Assembly (NCBI GenBank): GCA_018335575.1
Contig: JAGXRT010000065.1
Location: 104,261 to 168,260, forward strand
Reading direction: 5' to 3'
DNA from: Bacteroidota bacterium
GTDB taxonomy: Bacteria; Bacteroidota; Bacteroidia; Flavobacteriales; Flavobacteriaceae
DNA: 64,000 nt
In this document: piece after piece, positions 1-8,653 of the stretch
How positions within the stretch are numbered: position 1 is the stretch's first letter
Layout of the letters: each line of letters starts with the position of its first letter
Notes under the pieces: model-generated
What the model was told of the DNA's origin: nothing
The model's database searches: none
What the model saw: only the letters and a program-made list of their open reading frames with translations
Made by a program: the position numbers and the translations under genes

Positions 1-837
1 TTTTTTTTCATAAACCAAACCTGTTACTTTGTCAAATTTTCCAGGGGCATGATATTTTACCTGATCTTTTTCGGCACTTTCTAAGCCTTTACCTTTAGTT
101 GTAATTACATGCAAAAATTGTGGACCTTTACAAGATTTTAATCGCTGTAATTCATTGATTAATATAGGCAAATTATGACCGTCAATTGGACCTGAATAGG
201 TGAAATTTAGAGCTTCAAATAAATTTTGATGGGTTAACTTTTCGCCTTTTTTTACGGATGTTAAGTAATTTTTTAAGGCTCCAACATTGGGGTCAATCCC
301 CATTTCATTATCATTTAATATTACCAGTAAATTAGCTTCAGAAACACCGGCATGATTTAAGCCTTCAAAAGCCATTCCGGCTGCTATGGAAGCATCACCA
401 ATAACTGCAATATGATTTTTATTTGAATCGCCTTTAAGTTTTGATGCCATTGCCATGCCCAAAATTGCAGATATGGAAGTTGAAGCATGACCCACTCCAA
501 AAACATCGTATTCACTTTCTAATCGATTAGGAAATCCGGCAATACCTCCAAATTGGCGATTGGTGTGAAATTCTGATTTTCTTCCGGTTAAAATTTTATG
601 GCCATATGCCTGATGTCCAACGTCCCAAACCAATAAATCAGAAGGCGTATCAAATACATAATGCAGTGCGATGGTAAGTTCTACAACGCCTAAACTAGCA
701 CCAAGATGACCTTCTTTAGTTGAAACAATATCAATAATAAAATCCCTAAGCTCTTGAGCTAATTTCGGCAACTGATTGGGAGTTAATTTCTTTAAATCAG
801 CCGGATAATTGATGTCTTGTAGTAAGGATTGTTTCAC
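1..837 (-). CDS. dxs: 1-deoxy-D-xylulose-5-phosphate synthase, C-terminus outside window
   Basis: The 279 visible residues are the N-terminal part of DXS, the thiamine-diphosphate enzyme that joins pyruvate and glyceraldehyde 3-phosphate in the first step of the MEP isoprenoid pathway. Seen: the family block VSTKEGHLGASLGVVELTIA, VWDVGHQAYGHKILTGR, the ThDP/Mg segment starting GDASIAAGMAFEGLNHAG, and LNDNEMGIDPNVGAL. The reading frame stays open to base 1, so the gene is only cut by the window. I chose the GTG at 837 (VKQSLLQDI, matching the usual MKQSLL start) over the ATG at 852, because that ATG overlaps a TACTTTTG promoter box at 842-849. Diverges from tadA. The transcript is probably leaderless. 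Confidence 0.97.
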   Translation of the reverse strand, partial: MKQSLLQDINYPADLKKLTPNQLPKLAQELRDFIIDIVSTKEGHLGASLGVVELTIALHYVFDTPSDLLVWDVGHQAYGHKILTGRKSEFHTNRQFGGIAGFPNRLESEYDVFGVGHASTSISAILGMAMASKLKGDSNKNHIAVIGDASIAAGMAFEGLNHAGVSEANLLVILNDNEMGIDPNVGALKNYLTSVKKGEKLTHQNLFEALNFTYSGPIDGHNLPILINELQRLKSCKGPQFLHVITTKGKGLESAEKDQVKYHAPGKFDKVTGLVYEKK

Positions 838-841
838 ATGG

Positions 842-849
842 CAAAAGTA
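842..849 (-). promoter_or_regulatory. -7 box of dxs promoter
   Basis: On the minus strand the sequence TACTTTTG matches the Bacteroidota -7 consensus TAnnTTTG and ends four bases before the GTG start of dxs. I see no clean TTG at the usual distance upstream. If used, the transcript would begin at or beside the start codon. Confidence 0.5.
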
Positions 850-876
850 CATCTTTTTAAAACTATTTCAGAGCAT

Positions 877-905
877 TTGATTGTATTTAAGAAATTATAA
901 CTTTG
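877..905 (+). promoter_or_regulatory. Bacteroidota housekeeping promoter of tadA
   Basis: TTG at 877-879, an 18-base spacer, then TAACTTTG at 898-905 match the consensus TTG-N17..23-TAnnTTTG. The box ends four bases before the tadA ATG at 910, so the mRNA should be leaderless or nearly so. Confidence 0.65.
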
Positions 906-909
906 CAAT

Positions 910-1359
910 ATGGAAAATCTTTTTGATGATTATTATTTTATGAAACGTGCTTTAGCCGAAGCAGAAATAGCATTTTCTAAAGGCGAAGTACCGGTAGGTG
1001 CTGTAGTGGTTTTAAACAATCAGATAATTGCACGGGCTCATAATTTAACAGAAGCCCTAAATGATGTTACAGCACATGCCGAGATGCAGGCGTTTACCGC
1101 AGCTGCAGATTATTTGGGAGGAAAATACCTGAATGAATGTGTTTTGTATGTAACGCTCGAACCGTGTCAAATGTGTGCCGGTGCTAGTTATTGGGCACAA
1201 ATTGGCAAACTTGTGTATGGCGCCCGTGATGAGCGTCGCGGTTTTTTGCACTTTAAAACACAATTACACCCCAAAACTCAAGTAATTGGCGGAGTTTTAG
1301 AAGAGGAGTGTGGGAAATTGATAAAAAGGTTCTTTATTGAAAAACGAAATTTAAACTAA
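910..1359 (+). CDS. tadA: tRNA-specific adenosine deaminase
   Basis: A 149-residue cytidine-deaminase-fold protein that converts adenosine to inosine at the wobble position of tRNA (A34 of tRNA-Arg-ACG in most bacteria). The zinc and catalytic residues are complete: His56-Ala57-Glu58 (the HAE motif, in TAHAEMQA) and Cys86/Cys89 in EPCQMCAGA. The length is normal for the family. Single gene, divergent from dxs and convergent with the cold-shock gene, with a bidirectional terminator just downstream. A related nucleoside or guanine deaminase is the only serious alternative; the HAEMQA and PCQMCAGA forms favour TadA. Confidence 0.95.
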   Translation: MENLFDDYYFMKRALAEAEIAFSKGEVPVGAVVVLNNQIIARAHNLTEALNDVTAHAEMQAFTAAADYLGGKYLNECVLYVTLEPCQMCAGASYWAQIGKLVYGARDERRGFLHFKTQLHPKTQVIGGVLEEECGKLIKRFFIEKRNLN

Positions 1360-1360
1360 T

Positions 1361-1391
1361 AAAAAAAGCCACATTAATGTGGCTTTTTTAA
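1361..1391. terminator. Bidirectional rho-independent terminator
   Basis: A perfect stem GCCACATT/AATGTGGC with A-rich sequence on its left and a T run on its right lies between the convergent tadA and cold-shock genes. It has U-tracts in both orientations and can serve both. Confidence 0.85.
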
Positions 1392-1420
1392 GTACTCAGT
1401 ATAATATATCTTTTGAAATT

Positions 1421-1618
1421 TTATCTGACAACTTTAACGTCAATAGCCATAAGACCTTTTTTTCCGTCTGCTTCTTCATATGTCACTTGGTCTCCTTCGG
1501 CAAGAACTGTGCCTTTGGCTAATCCTGTAATGTGCACAAAAACATCTTTTTTTGTGTCATCGTTTGTAATGAATCCGAATCCTTTTGATTCATTAAAAAA
1601 TTTAACTGTTCCGTTCAT
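1421..1618 (-). CDS. Cold-shock domain protein
   Basis: A 65-residue single cold-shock domain, a small OB-fold that binds single-stranded RNA or DNA and acts as an RNA chaperone. RNP1 (KGFGFI, residues 12-17) and RNP2 (DVFVHI, 25-30) are intact, and the N-terminus MNGTVKFFNESKG is typical. The frame is open further upstream, but those codons encode an Ile-rich stretch foreign to the family, so I start at the ATG at 1618. A 72-base gap separates it from the small membrane protein upstream, so it probably has its own promoter and leader. Confidence 0.93.
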   Translation of the reverse strand: MNGTVKFFNESKGFGFITNDDTKKDVFVHITGLAKGTVLAEGDQVTYEEADGKKGLMAIDVKVVR

Positions 1619-1690
1619 TTTAAAAATGGGTATAATAATTATTTTAATAGATGCCAAATATAAGTTTTTATTTGGTTTATTTACAATAAA

Positions 1691-1918
1691 TTAAGAATTT
1701 TCTTCTTCTTTTTGATTTTGATTCAATCTAAATTTTGATAAATCCTTGTCTTTATATCGTAGATAAATAAATAAAGGCATCAAAATAAATGCAAAGAGTA
1801 ATACGCCAATTCCTATAATTTTTTCTCCATCTGCGGGTGAATTTCCTTTGATATAATATCCTGCTGATATAGTTGTTACCACAACAAAAAATACGATATA
1901 AACGATGGTTTTTAGCAT
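1691..1918 (-). CDS. Small two-helix membrane protein, unknown function
   Basis: A 75-residue protein with two predicted membrane helices, about residues 3-22 and 33-52, followed by a charged tail rich in Lys, Asn and Glu. I recognise no domain. It lies 10 bases after the ClC gene on the same strand, so it is probably co-transcribed with aspS and ClC. The reading frame has sensible membrane-protein composition and position, but the function is unknown. Confidence 0.7.
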   Translation of the reverse strand: MLKTIVYIVFFVVVTTISAGYYIKGNSPADGEKIIGIGVLLFAFILMPLFIYLRYKDKDLSKFRLNQNQKEEENS

Positions 1919-1928
1919 AAGTTCATGA

Positions 1929-3716
1929 TTAAGAAGTTACTTCAACTAATTTTCTTCGATAGGCGGTTAATAATTTAGATTTGGAGATAAATCCGTAATA
2001 CTTACCGTTTTTAATTACGGGTAAATTCCATGCTCCACTGGTTTTAAACTTTTCCATAACCCGCTGCATCGAATCGACATTATAATAAATAATCTCTGGT
2101 GGATTTTGCATAAAATTTTCTACCAAATGTTTTTTACAAGTTTTTTTATCAAACATTATTTCGCGTACATCATCAAGCAACATTATTCCAAGAAACATAT
2201 CATCTTCGTCAACAACTGGGAAAATGTTTCGGGTTGATTTGGTAACCACATTTTTAAGCATTTTATTCAATTTCATGTCTGGATTCACACGTATAAAATT
2301 AGTTTCAATAATTTTATCCAAATCCATCAAAATAAGAACATTTTCATCCTTATTATGGGTAAGCAATTCGCCTTTTTCTGCTAATTCCAAGGTGTATATC
2401 GAATTTGACACGAAGTAACGAGTAAGAATAAATGAAATGGCTGCTACCAACATCAATGGTACAAAGAGTTCGTAACCACCGGTAATTTCAGCAATCAAAA
2501 AGATAGCCGTTAAGGGCGCATGAAGCACACCTGCAATCAATCCAGCCATACCTATTAACGTGAAATTAGATTCTGAAACATGAAAATCTAAGCCAACATT
2601 GTTGATAATTTTAGCAAACGCATTGCCCATAGCGCTACCCATTACGAGCGTTGGGATAAAAATTCCTCCAACACCACCCGCTGCAAAAGTAGTTGTCATG
2701 GCAATTGCTTTTAAAACGGTAATCCCAATCAGCAGTAAAATAACCAACCAAATATTTTCTAAATAGGCATTTAAAGGAGTTATACCGATGGCTGCTATCA
2801 CATTATCGTGTAATAAATTATTGATTAATCCGTATCCTTCACCATATAATGACGGGAAATAGTACAATAACACTCCGATAAATACACCCCCAATCAACAA
2901 GCGTTGCATCGGACTTTTAAATTGTTCAAAAAAACGGGTAATCCAAAAATATATCTTGGAAAAATAAACGGAAGCCAATCCAGTTCCGATTCCTAAAATG
3001 ATGTAAAACCCAATGTCTTTAATTTGAAAAACATCCTGAATTCTATATGAAAACAATACATCGGTTCCCAAGAAAAAGTATGATGTTATAACAGCTGATA
3101 AGGAAGCTAATAACAAGGGTAAAAGCGAAGCAAAAGCAATATCCAAGCTAAAAATTTCCATCGCAAAAATAATGGCTGCGATGGGTGCTTTAAACATAGC
3201 CGCCATAGCACCCGCAGCAGCGCATCCGATGAGCAACATCCGATTTTTCATGTTTAAATGAAAAAGCTGTGCAATATTAGAACCAACTGCAGCACCAGTA
3301 CTAACTGCCGGACCTTGAAGCCCAACAGAGCCTCCAAAACCTGCGGTAATTGGGGCCGTTATTAAGGCGGCATACATCTTATAGCGCTCTATTATTCCGT
3401 TTTCTTTGGAGATTGATAACAAAGTTGAAGGAATTCCATGCGGAATGTCACGTTTTAAAATTCGTTTCTTGATAAGATAAACAATACACAAACCTATAAT
3501 CGGAAAAATAAAGTAAAAGGCATTGTGATAATCGCGGATAATCTTTCCTTCGAGTAACGATTGGATAAAATGGGTCGCATTTTTTAAGACTACCGATCCC
3601 AATCCGGCTAAAAAGCCAACCAATATACTAATGGTATAAATAAATTGTTGTTCAGAAATATGTTTATATCGCCAAATAAGAATTCTGGTTAGTATGGTTG
3701 CCGGTTTTTTAGGCAT
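1929..3716 (-). CDS. ClC-family chloride channel/transporter with C-terminal CBS pair
   Basis: A 595-residue protein: a ClC membrane domain (about residues 25-450) and two CBS domains (about 465-590) that usually sense nucleotides. Signatures seen are HGIPS near residue 95, GSVGLQGP at 129-136, the AAGGVGGIFIPTLVMG selectivity-filter region, and GMAGLIAGVLHAPLTAIFLIAEITGG near the end of the membrane part. Oddity: the gating glutamate of the G(K/R)EGP motif is Gln134 (codon CAA at 3315-3317), and the motif FAMEIFSLD appears to lack the second, intracellular proton glutamate. Known ClC proteins altered this way pass chloride without proton coupling. Lies 16 bases after aspS. Anion specificity cannot be read from sequence. 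Confidence 0.93.
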   Translation of the reverse strand: MPKKPATILTRILIWRYKHISEQQFIYTISILVGFLAGLGSVVLKNATHFIQSLLEGKIIRDYHNAFYFIFPIIGLCIVYLIKKRILKRDIPHGIPSTLLSISKENGIIERYKMYAALITAPITAGFGGSVGLQGPAVSTGAAVGSNIAQLFHLNMKNRMLLIGCAAAGAMAAMFKAPIAAIIFAMEIFSLDIAFASLLPLLLASLSAVITSYFFLGTDVLFSYRIQDVFQIKDIGFYIILGIGTGLASVYFSKIYFWITRFFEQFKSPMQRLLIGGVFIGVLLYYFPSLYGEGYGLINNLLHDNVIAAIGITPLNAYLENIWLVILLLIGITVLKAIAMTTTFAAGGVGGIFIPTLVMGSAMGNAFAKIINNVGLDFHVSESNFTLIGMAGLIAGVLHAPLTAIFLIAEITGGYELFVPLMLVAAISFILTRYFVSNSIYTLELAEKGELLTHNKDENVLILMDLDKIIETNFIRVNPDMKLNKMLKNVVTKSTRNIFPVVDEDDMFLGIMLLDDVREIMFDKKTCKKHLVENFMQNPPEIIYYNVDSMQRVMEKFKTSGAWNLPVIKNGKYYGFISKSKLLTAYRRKLVEVTS

Positions 3717-3732
3717 TAAGATTTATGTCATT

Positions 3733-5490
3733 TTAAAAATTAAGTAAATCTAATTTTATGTTTAATTCTTTAAGCTGAACATTGTCTAATGCTGCCGGAG
3801 CATCAATCATCACATCCCGTCCTGAGTTGTTTTTAGGGAATGCAATAAAATCGCGAATGGTTTCTTGCCCACCCAAAATGGCCACTAATCGATCCAATCC
3901 AAAGGCAATACCTCCGTGTGGCGGAGCGCCAAATTCAAAGGCATTCATTAAAAACCCAAACTGATTTTCAGCTTCCTTTTCTGTAAACCCTAAATAATCA
4001 AACATCATCTTTTGGGTTGCTTTATCGTGAATACGAATAGATCCGCCACCAATTTCATTGCCATTTAACACCAAATCGTAAGCATTGGCTCGCACTTTGG
4101 CCGGATTTGTTTTAAGCAAATCCAAATCTTCTTTTTTAGGAGAGGTAAACGGATGGTGCATGGCGTGGAATCGTTTGGTTTCTTCATCCCATTCCAACAA
4201 CGGAAAATCAACCACCCAAAGCGGTGCAAATTCATCAGCTTTTCGCAGACCTAAATTTTTAGCTAGTTCCATTCGAAGCATACTGAGTTGTGTTCTGGTT
4301 TTAGTTGTCTCGCCCGCCAACACCAACAATAAGTCACCGGCTTTAGCTTGTAAGCGTTCAGCCCAAAGTTTTAAGTCTTCTTCGGTGTAAAATTTATCGA
4401 CTGATGATTTATACGTACCATCTTCATTGCATTTAACCCAAATTAAGCCCGATGCTCCCACTTGAGGTCGTTTTACAAATTCGATTAAAGCATCTAGCTC
4501 TTTTCTTGAGTATTGTGCACAATTAGGCGCAGCAATACCTACCACTAATTCTGCAGCATCAAAAATGGCAAATCCTTTATTTTGAACAAGATCGTTTAAT
4601 TCGCCAAATTGCATTCCAAACCGAATATCTGGTTTGTCGTTACCATAGGTTTTCATGGCATAATCGTAGGTCATTCGTGGAAATTCAGCCACTTCAACCC
4701 CTTTTATCGCTTTAAGCAAATGCCGGGTTAAGCCTTCAAAAGTGTTTAATACATCTTCTTGCTCTACAAATGCCATTTCGCAGTCTATTTGTGTAAATTC
4801 TGGTTGGCGATCGGCCCTTAAATCTTCATCTCTGAAACATTTTACAATTTGAAAATATTTATCCATGCCGCCTACCATTAATAACTGTTTAAATGTTTGA
4901 GGAGATTGTGGTAAGGCATAAAACTGTCCTTCATTCATGCGCGATGGCACTACAAAATCGCGGGCACCTTCGGGAGTTGATTTAATTAAATACGGAGTTT
5001 CAACTTCTATAAACCCTTGATTCGACATATAATTGCGCACTTCAATGGCTACTTTATGTCGGAAAATTAAATTATCTCTCACCGGATTTCTTCTGATATC
5101 CAAGTAACGGTACTTCATGCGCAATTCATCGCCGCCATCCGTTTCATCTTCAATAGTAAAAGGAGGTAATTTTGCCGTGTTCAAAATTTGAATATCCGTA
5201 GCCAAAATTTCAATTTCGCCGGTTGGGATATGGTTATTTTTTGCTTCGCGCTCAATAACTGTCCCCTTCACTTGTATTACAAATTCACGTCCCAACGATT
5301 TTGCCAATTCAAATAAAGCTTTATCAGTACGGGCTTCATCCAAAATAATTTGGGTAATACCATAACGGTCGCGGAGGTCAATCCACATCATAAATCCTTT
5401 ATCGCGCACTCGTTGTACCCATCCGGCAAGCGTAACTTCTTCATTCACATTCACAAGGCGTAAATCGCCACAAGTTGTTGTTCTGTACAT
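3733..5490 (-). CDS. aspS: Aspartyl-tRNA synthetase
   Basis: A 585-residue class IIb aminoacyl-tRNA synthetase of the long bacterial type, charging tRNA-Asp with aspartate. An N-terminal OB anticodon-binding domain (about residues 1-105) is followed by the catalytic core with STPEGARDF at 171-179, motif 2 at 219-236 ([18 protein letters not shown]), the bacterial GAD insertion, and motif 3 near the end ([10 protein letters not shown]). The length is typical. First gene of a minus-strand group with ClC and a small membrane protein. A matching promoter lies just upstream. Confidence 0.98.
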   Translation of the reverse strand: MYRTTTCGDLRLVNVNEEVTLAGWVQRVRDKGFMMWIDLRDRYGITQIILDEARTDKALFELAKSLGREFVIQVKGTVIEREAKNNHIPTGEIEILATDIQILNTAKLPPFTIEDETDGGDELRMKYRYLDIRRNPVRDNLIFRHKVAIEVRNYMSNQGFIEVETPYLIKSTPEGARDFVVPSRMNEGQFYALPQSPQTFKQLLMVGGMDKYFQIVKCFRDEDLRADRQPEFTQIDCEMAFVEQEDVLNTFEGLTRHLLKAIKGVEVAEFPRMTYDYAMKTYGNDKPDIRFGMQFGELNDLVQNKGFAIFDAAELVVGIAAPNCAQYSRKELDALIEFVKRPQVGASGLIWVKCNEDGTYKSSVDKFYTEEDLKLWAERLQAKAGDLLLVLAGETTKTRTQLSMLRMELAKNLGLRKADEFAPLWVVDFPLLEWDEETKRFHAMHHPFTSPKKEDLDLLKTNPAKVRANAYDLVLNGNEIGGGSIRIHDKATQKMMFDYLGFTEKEAENQFGFLMNAFEFGAPPHGGIAFGLDRLVAILGGQETIRDFIAFPKNNSGRDVMIDAPAALDNVQLKELNIKLDLLNF

Positions 5491-5509
5491 TGTAATTGAA
5501 ATTAAACAG

Positions 5510-5541
5510 CAAATTTAAACAAATTGAATGGAGTACATCAA
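5510..5541 (-). promoter_or_regulatory. Promoter of aspS
   Basis: Read on the minus strand: TTG (5541-5539), a 21-base spacer, and TAAATTTG (5517-5510), fitting the Bacteroidota consensus. It starts 20 bases upstream of the aspS ATG. Confidence 0.6.
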
Positions 5542-5551
5542 TTTTTTTTTT

Positions 5552-5636
5552 GGCGTTCCCATAGCCTTGCTATGGCCAGTCTGTCCGCTGTATCTTTTTA
5601 GCATGCTAAAAAGGATGCCGCTTCCATCCTTAACGC
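5552..5636 (+). repeat. Multi-stem structured element, probable flavobacterial interspersed repeat
   Basis: An 85-base, comparatively GC-rich block in the aspS/rsmI divergent intergenic region. Outer arms GCGTT (5553-5557) and AACGC (5632-5636) can pair and enclose three hairpins: CCATAGC/GCTATGG (5559-5575), a perfect 20-base palindrome (5594-5613), and GGATG/CATCC (5613-5629, sharing one base with the palindrome). I recall similar blocks with the words TGTCCGCTGTATC and GGATGCCGCTTCCATCC as multicopy intergenic repeats in Flavobacterium genomes, but could not check. Only one copy is in this window. It is not a terminator, since both flanking genes point away from it. Confidence 0.6.
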
Positions 5637-5653
5637 AAACAGTAAATTGTTTG

Positions 5654-5661
5654 TACATTTG
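5654..5661 (+). promoter_or_regulatory. -7 box of rsmI
   Basis: TACATTTG matches TAnnTTTG, 23 bases before the rsmI ATG. The place where the -33 TTG should lie falls on the end of the multi-stem element, and no TTG is present there. Confidence 0.4.
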
Positions 5662-5684
5662 TTTTTGATTCTAAACGTGAAACC

Positions 5685-6380
5685 ATGTCTAAACTTTATT
5701 TAGTTCCTACTCCTATTGGCAATCTTGAAGATATCACCTTACGAGCCATCAGAATTTTAAAAGAGAGTGATTTAATTTTAGCAGAAGACACCCGCACATC
5801 GGGTAAACTTTTAAAACACTTTGAGATTGCTACCAATATGATGGCTTTTCATATGCACAACGAACACCAACAGTTGGAAAACGTTATTGGGAAATTAAAA
5901 AACGGATTGCAAATTGCTGTTATTACTGATGCCGGAACTCCCGGAATTTCCGATCCCGGATTTTTATTGACACGCGCTTGTTTGCAACACCAGATAGAAG
6001 TAGAATGTTTACCAGGCGCCACGGCTTTAATTCCTGCGCTTGTTAATTCGGGTTTCCCGTCAGACCGATTTGTTTTCGAAGGATTTATCCCCATAAAAAA
6101 AGGCCGGCAAACACGTTTTTTGCAGTTAGCTGAAGAAACACGCACCCTAATTTTTTACGAATCGCCACACAAATTGCTAAAGACCTTGAGTGATTTCGGA
6201 ACCTATTTTGGCGAAGAAAGAGAAATTTCAGTTTCCCGTGAATTGACAAAATTATATGAAGAAACAGTAAGAGGAACAGTTTCAGAAGTGTTGAATCATT
6301 TTAAAAAGAAGGCACCTAAAGGTGAGTTTGTGTTGGTTGTGAAAGGGAAATTGGGTAATGAAAAGATAGAATTGGATTAA
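5685..6380 (+). CDS. rsmI: 16S rRNA (cytidine-1402-2'-O)-methyltransferase
   Basis: A 231-residue member of the tetrapyrrole-methylase fold. RsmI uses SAM to methylate the 2'-OH of C1402 in the decoding centre of 16S rRNA. Diagnostic segments are the N-terminal LYLVPTPIGNLEDITLRAI, AEDTRTSGKLL, VITDAGTPGISDPG, FEGFIPIKKGRQ, FYESPHKL and the C-terminal PKGEFVLVV. The short bacteroidal form lacks the extra C-terminal domain of E. coli RsmI, which is usual here. Followed by an OsmC gene after 79 bases. Confidence 0.96.
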   Translation: MSKLYLVPTPIGNLEDITLRAIRILKESDLILAEDTRTSGKLLKHFEIATNMMAFHMHNEHQQLENVIGKLKNGLQIAVITDAGTPGISDPGFLLTRACLQHQIEVECLPGATALIPALVNSGFPSDRFVFEGFIPIKKGRQTRFLQLAEETRTLIFYESPHKLLKTLSDFGTYFGEEREISVSRELTKLYEETVRGTVSEVLNHFKKKAPKGEFVLVVKGKLGNEKIELD

Positions 6381-6459
6381 AAACATTTTGAAAGCAAACA
6401 ATGTTACAAAATATTATAAGCCAAATACAATACATTTGTTAATAATAAAAACCTAAAAA

Positions 6460-6879
6460 ATGAATCATAAAATAGAAAATAAGTGGATAGCCGACATGCA
6501 TTTTAACATCACGCAAACCGGTGGTGAAATTTCGATTGATGCTGATGAAGCTTTTGGAGGACAGGGCTTAGGGGTGCTCCCTAAACCAATGATGTTAAGT
6601 GCACTAGCCGGTTGTACCAGTATGGATGTGGTATCAATGCTGAAAAAAATGCGCGCTGAAGTTGCTGGTTTTGAAGTACATGTAACAGGAGAATTATCAG
6701 ATGAACATCCTAAAGTGTACACAAAAGTTTTGGTAGAATATTTATTTTATGGAACAGATTTTCAAAAAGATAAAATTGAAAAAGCCGTAGATTTATCTGC
6801 TACCCGCTACTGTGGTGTTATGGAAATGTTCAGAAAATTTGCTGAAGTTTCTATTGAAATAAAATACATCGAACAATAA
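6460..6879 (+). CDS. OsmC family protein
   Basis: A 139-residue OsmC/Ohr-fold protein. The family includes thiol peroxidases that reduce organic hydroperoxides. Two reactive cysteines are present in the right contexts: Cys52 in ALAGCTSMD and Cys118 in ATRYCGVMEMF. The spacing fits the OsmC-like (YhfA-type) subgroup better than Ohr. Lies between rsmI and recJ on the same strand. Substrate cannot be deduced. Confidence 0.9.
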   Translation: MNHKIENKWIADMHFNITQTGGEISIDADEAFGGQGLGVLPKPMMLSALAGCTSMDVVSMLKKMRAEVAGFEVHVTGELSDEHPKVYTKVLVEYLFYGTDFQKDKIEKAVDLSATRYCGVMEMFRKFAEVSIEIKYIEQ

Positions 6880-6915
6880 TCGGTTTAAAATAGTATTTTA
6901 GAGAAAAAAATTGGC

Positions 6916-8604
6916 ATGCGCTGGACTCTAAAACCAACACCGGAAATAGCTAAAGTAAATCAGCTTTCACAAGAACTAAATATTGATACCATTTTAGCAA
7001 GTTTGTTAATACAACGTGGTATTGAAAATTACGAACAAGCCAAACAGTTTTTCAGACCCAGTTTAACAGAATTGCACAATCCATTTCTTATGAAAGACAT
7101 GGAAAAAGCGGTTGCACGAGTTGAACTGGCATTAAAAAATAATGAGAAAATTTTGGTTTATGGCGATTATGATGTAGATGGAACATCGGCGGTTTCACTA
7201 ATGTATTCGTATTTATTGTCGCTTAATGCCCTTGTAACTACCTACATTCCGGATCGATATACGGAAGGATACGGCATTTCGTATGAAGGGATTGACTTTG
7301 CAGCTGATAACGAAATCAATTTAATTATAGCCCTTGATTGCGGAATTAAAGAAGCAAAAAAAGTTGCTTATGCAACAGAGAAAAATATTGATTTTATAAT
7401 TTGTGATCATCATCTTCCCGGTGATGAAATTCCAAAAGCGGTGGCGGTTTTGAATCCTAAACAAAAATCGTGCAACTATCCGTATAAAGAATTATGTGGG
7501 TGTGGTGTTGGATTTAAATTAGTTCAAGCAATAGCATCTAATAGAAATCAAACAATTGAACAATTGACTCCATACCTCGATTTGGTAGCTTCGGCCATTG
7601 CAGCAGATATCGTTCCCATTGATGGTGAAAATCGCATTTTAACTTATTATGGCTTAATTCAAATAAATCAAAATCCAAGAGCAGGAATAAAAGCACTCAT
7701 TCATCAGCTTAAGAAAGAAATTACCATTACTGATGTGGTGTTTCAAATTGCTCCCAGAATAAATGCTGCAGGACGTATGAAACATGGTCAACATGCTGTT
7801 GAGCTCATGATTGAGACTAATTTTGAACAAGCCTTGCTTTTTGCTGAAGAAATTGAAAAATTTAATACCGAACGTAAAGAACTCGACAAAGAAATTACCC
7901 AGCAAGCCCTTCAACAAATTGTTGACAATAACGAAGAACAAAGCAGTGCAACGGTAGTATATAACGAAAAATGGTTAAAAGGTGTTATTGGTATAGTGGC
8001 TTCAAGGTTAATTGAAACCTACCATAGACCAACCATTGTTTTTACCAAAAGCGATGATTTTTACGTGGCTTCTGCGCGTTCCGTAAATGGATTTGATTTA
8101 TACGAAGCTTTGGTTCAGTGCGAAGAATTTATAGAGCAATTTGGAGGACATAAACATGCCGCAGGAATTACCATAAAATCTGAAAATTACGTATTGTTTA
8201 AAAACAAATTTGAAGAAGTTGTAAAAAACACCAAAACTGAAACCTCCAATATTCCTGAAATGGAAGTTGATTTAGAGTTGGAACTCAGCGATATTTCGCC
8301 TAAATTTTTCCGTATTTTAAAACAATTTGCCCCTTTTGGACCTGCAAATATGAAGCCCGTATTTTTAAGTACCGGACTTCGCGATAATGGGTATGGTAAA
8401 CCGGTTGGTGCCGATGGAAATCATATAAAACTTAACATCATAAACGGTGTTGATCCCAAAACATATCCAGCTATTGGTTTTGGCTTGGCATCTACTTATG
8501 AAGAAATAAGCGGAAGTTTTAATGCAATTTATACACTGGAGGAAAATGTTTGGAATGGAAATTCTACGATTCAGTTAATGTTAAAAGATATCAAACCTGA
8601 ATAA
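6916..8604 (+). CDS. recJ: Single-stranded-DNA-specific exonuclease RecJ
   Basis: A 562-residue 5'-3' exonuclease of the DHH phosphoesterase superfamily, acting in recombination repair (RecF pathway) and mismatch repair. Motifs seen: VYGDYDVDGTSA at 81-92, ALDCG at 139-143, CDHHLPG with Asp164-His165-His166, a DHHA1 domain with FGGHKHAAGIT, and a C-terminal OB domain (AIGFGLA, EENVWNGNSTIQLMLKDI). Length is normal. The start fits an ATG 36 bases after the OsmC gene. Followed by a hairpin terminator. Confidence 0.97.
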   Translation: MRWTLKPTPEIAKVNQLSQELNIDTILASLLIQRGIENYEQAKQFFRPSLTELHNPFLMKDMEKAVARVELALKNNEKILVYGDYDVDGTSAVSLMYSYLLSLNALVTTYIPDRYTEGYGISYEGIDFAADNEINLIIALDCGIKEAKKVAYATEKNIDFIICDHHLPGDEIPKAVAVLNPKQKSCNYPYKELCGCGVGFKLVQAIASNRNQTIEQLTPYLDLVASAIAADIVPIDGENRILTYYGLIQINQNPRAGIKALIHQLKKEITITDVVFQIAPRINAAGRMKHGQHAVELMIETNFEQALLFAEEIEKFNTERKELDKEITQQALQQIVDNNEEQSSATVVYNEKWLKGVIGIVASRLIETYHRPTIVFTKSDDFYVASARSVNGFDLYEALVQCEEFIEQFGGHKHAAGITIKSENYVLFKNKFEEVVKNTKTETSNIPEMEVDLELELSDISPKFFRILKQFAPFGPANMKPVFLSTGLRDNGYGKPVGADGNHIKLNIINGVDPKTYPAIGFGLASTYEEISGSFNAIYTLEENVWNGNSTIQLMLKDIKPE

Positions 8605-8606
8605 AA

Positions 8607-8633
8607 AAATCCTGAAGCTATTCAGGATTTTTA
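8607..8633. terminator. Terminator between recJ and the secreted nuclease gene
   Basis: Stem AAATCCTGAA/TTCAGGATTT with a GCTA loop and T/A flanks, lying between convergent genes. It can act in both directions. Confidence 0.8.
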
Positions 8634-8653
8634 GATTTTATGCATTTAGAATT

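Noticed and set aside
3301..3330. A read error explaining Gln at the ClC gate
   Set aside because: The codon CAA is clear and the surrounding frame is intact. An error is possible but has no support here, so I kept it as a finding, not as an artefact.
5594..5613. The 20-base palindrome as a terminator
   Set aside because: Both flanking genes are transcribed away from it, so nothing is there to terminate. It fits better as part of the multi-stem element.
5849..6145. A 98-codon minus-strand open frame inside rsmI
   Set aside because: It is an overlap with a well-supported gene, with low-complexity sequence and no family features.
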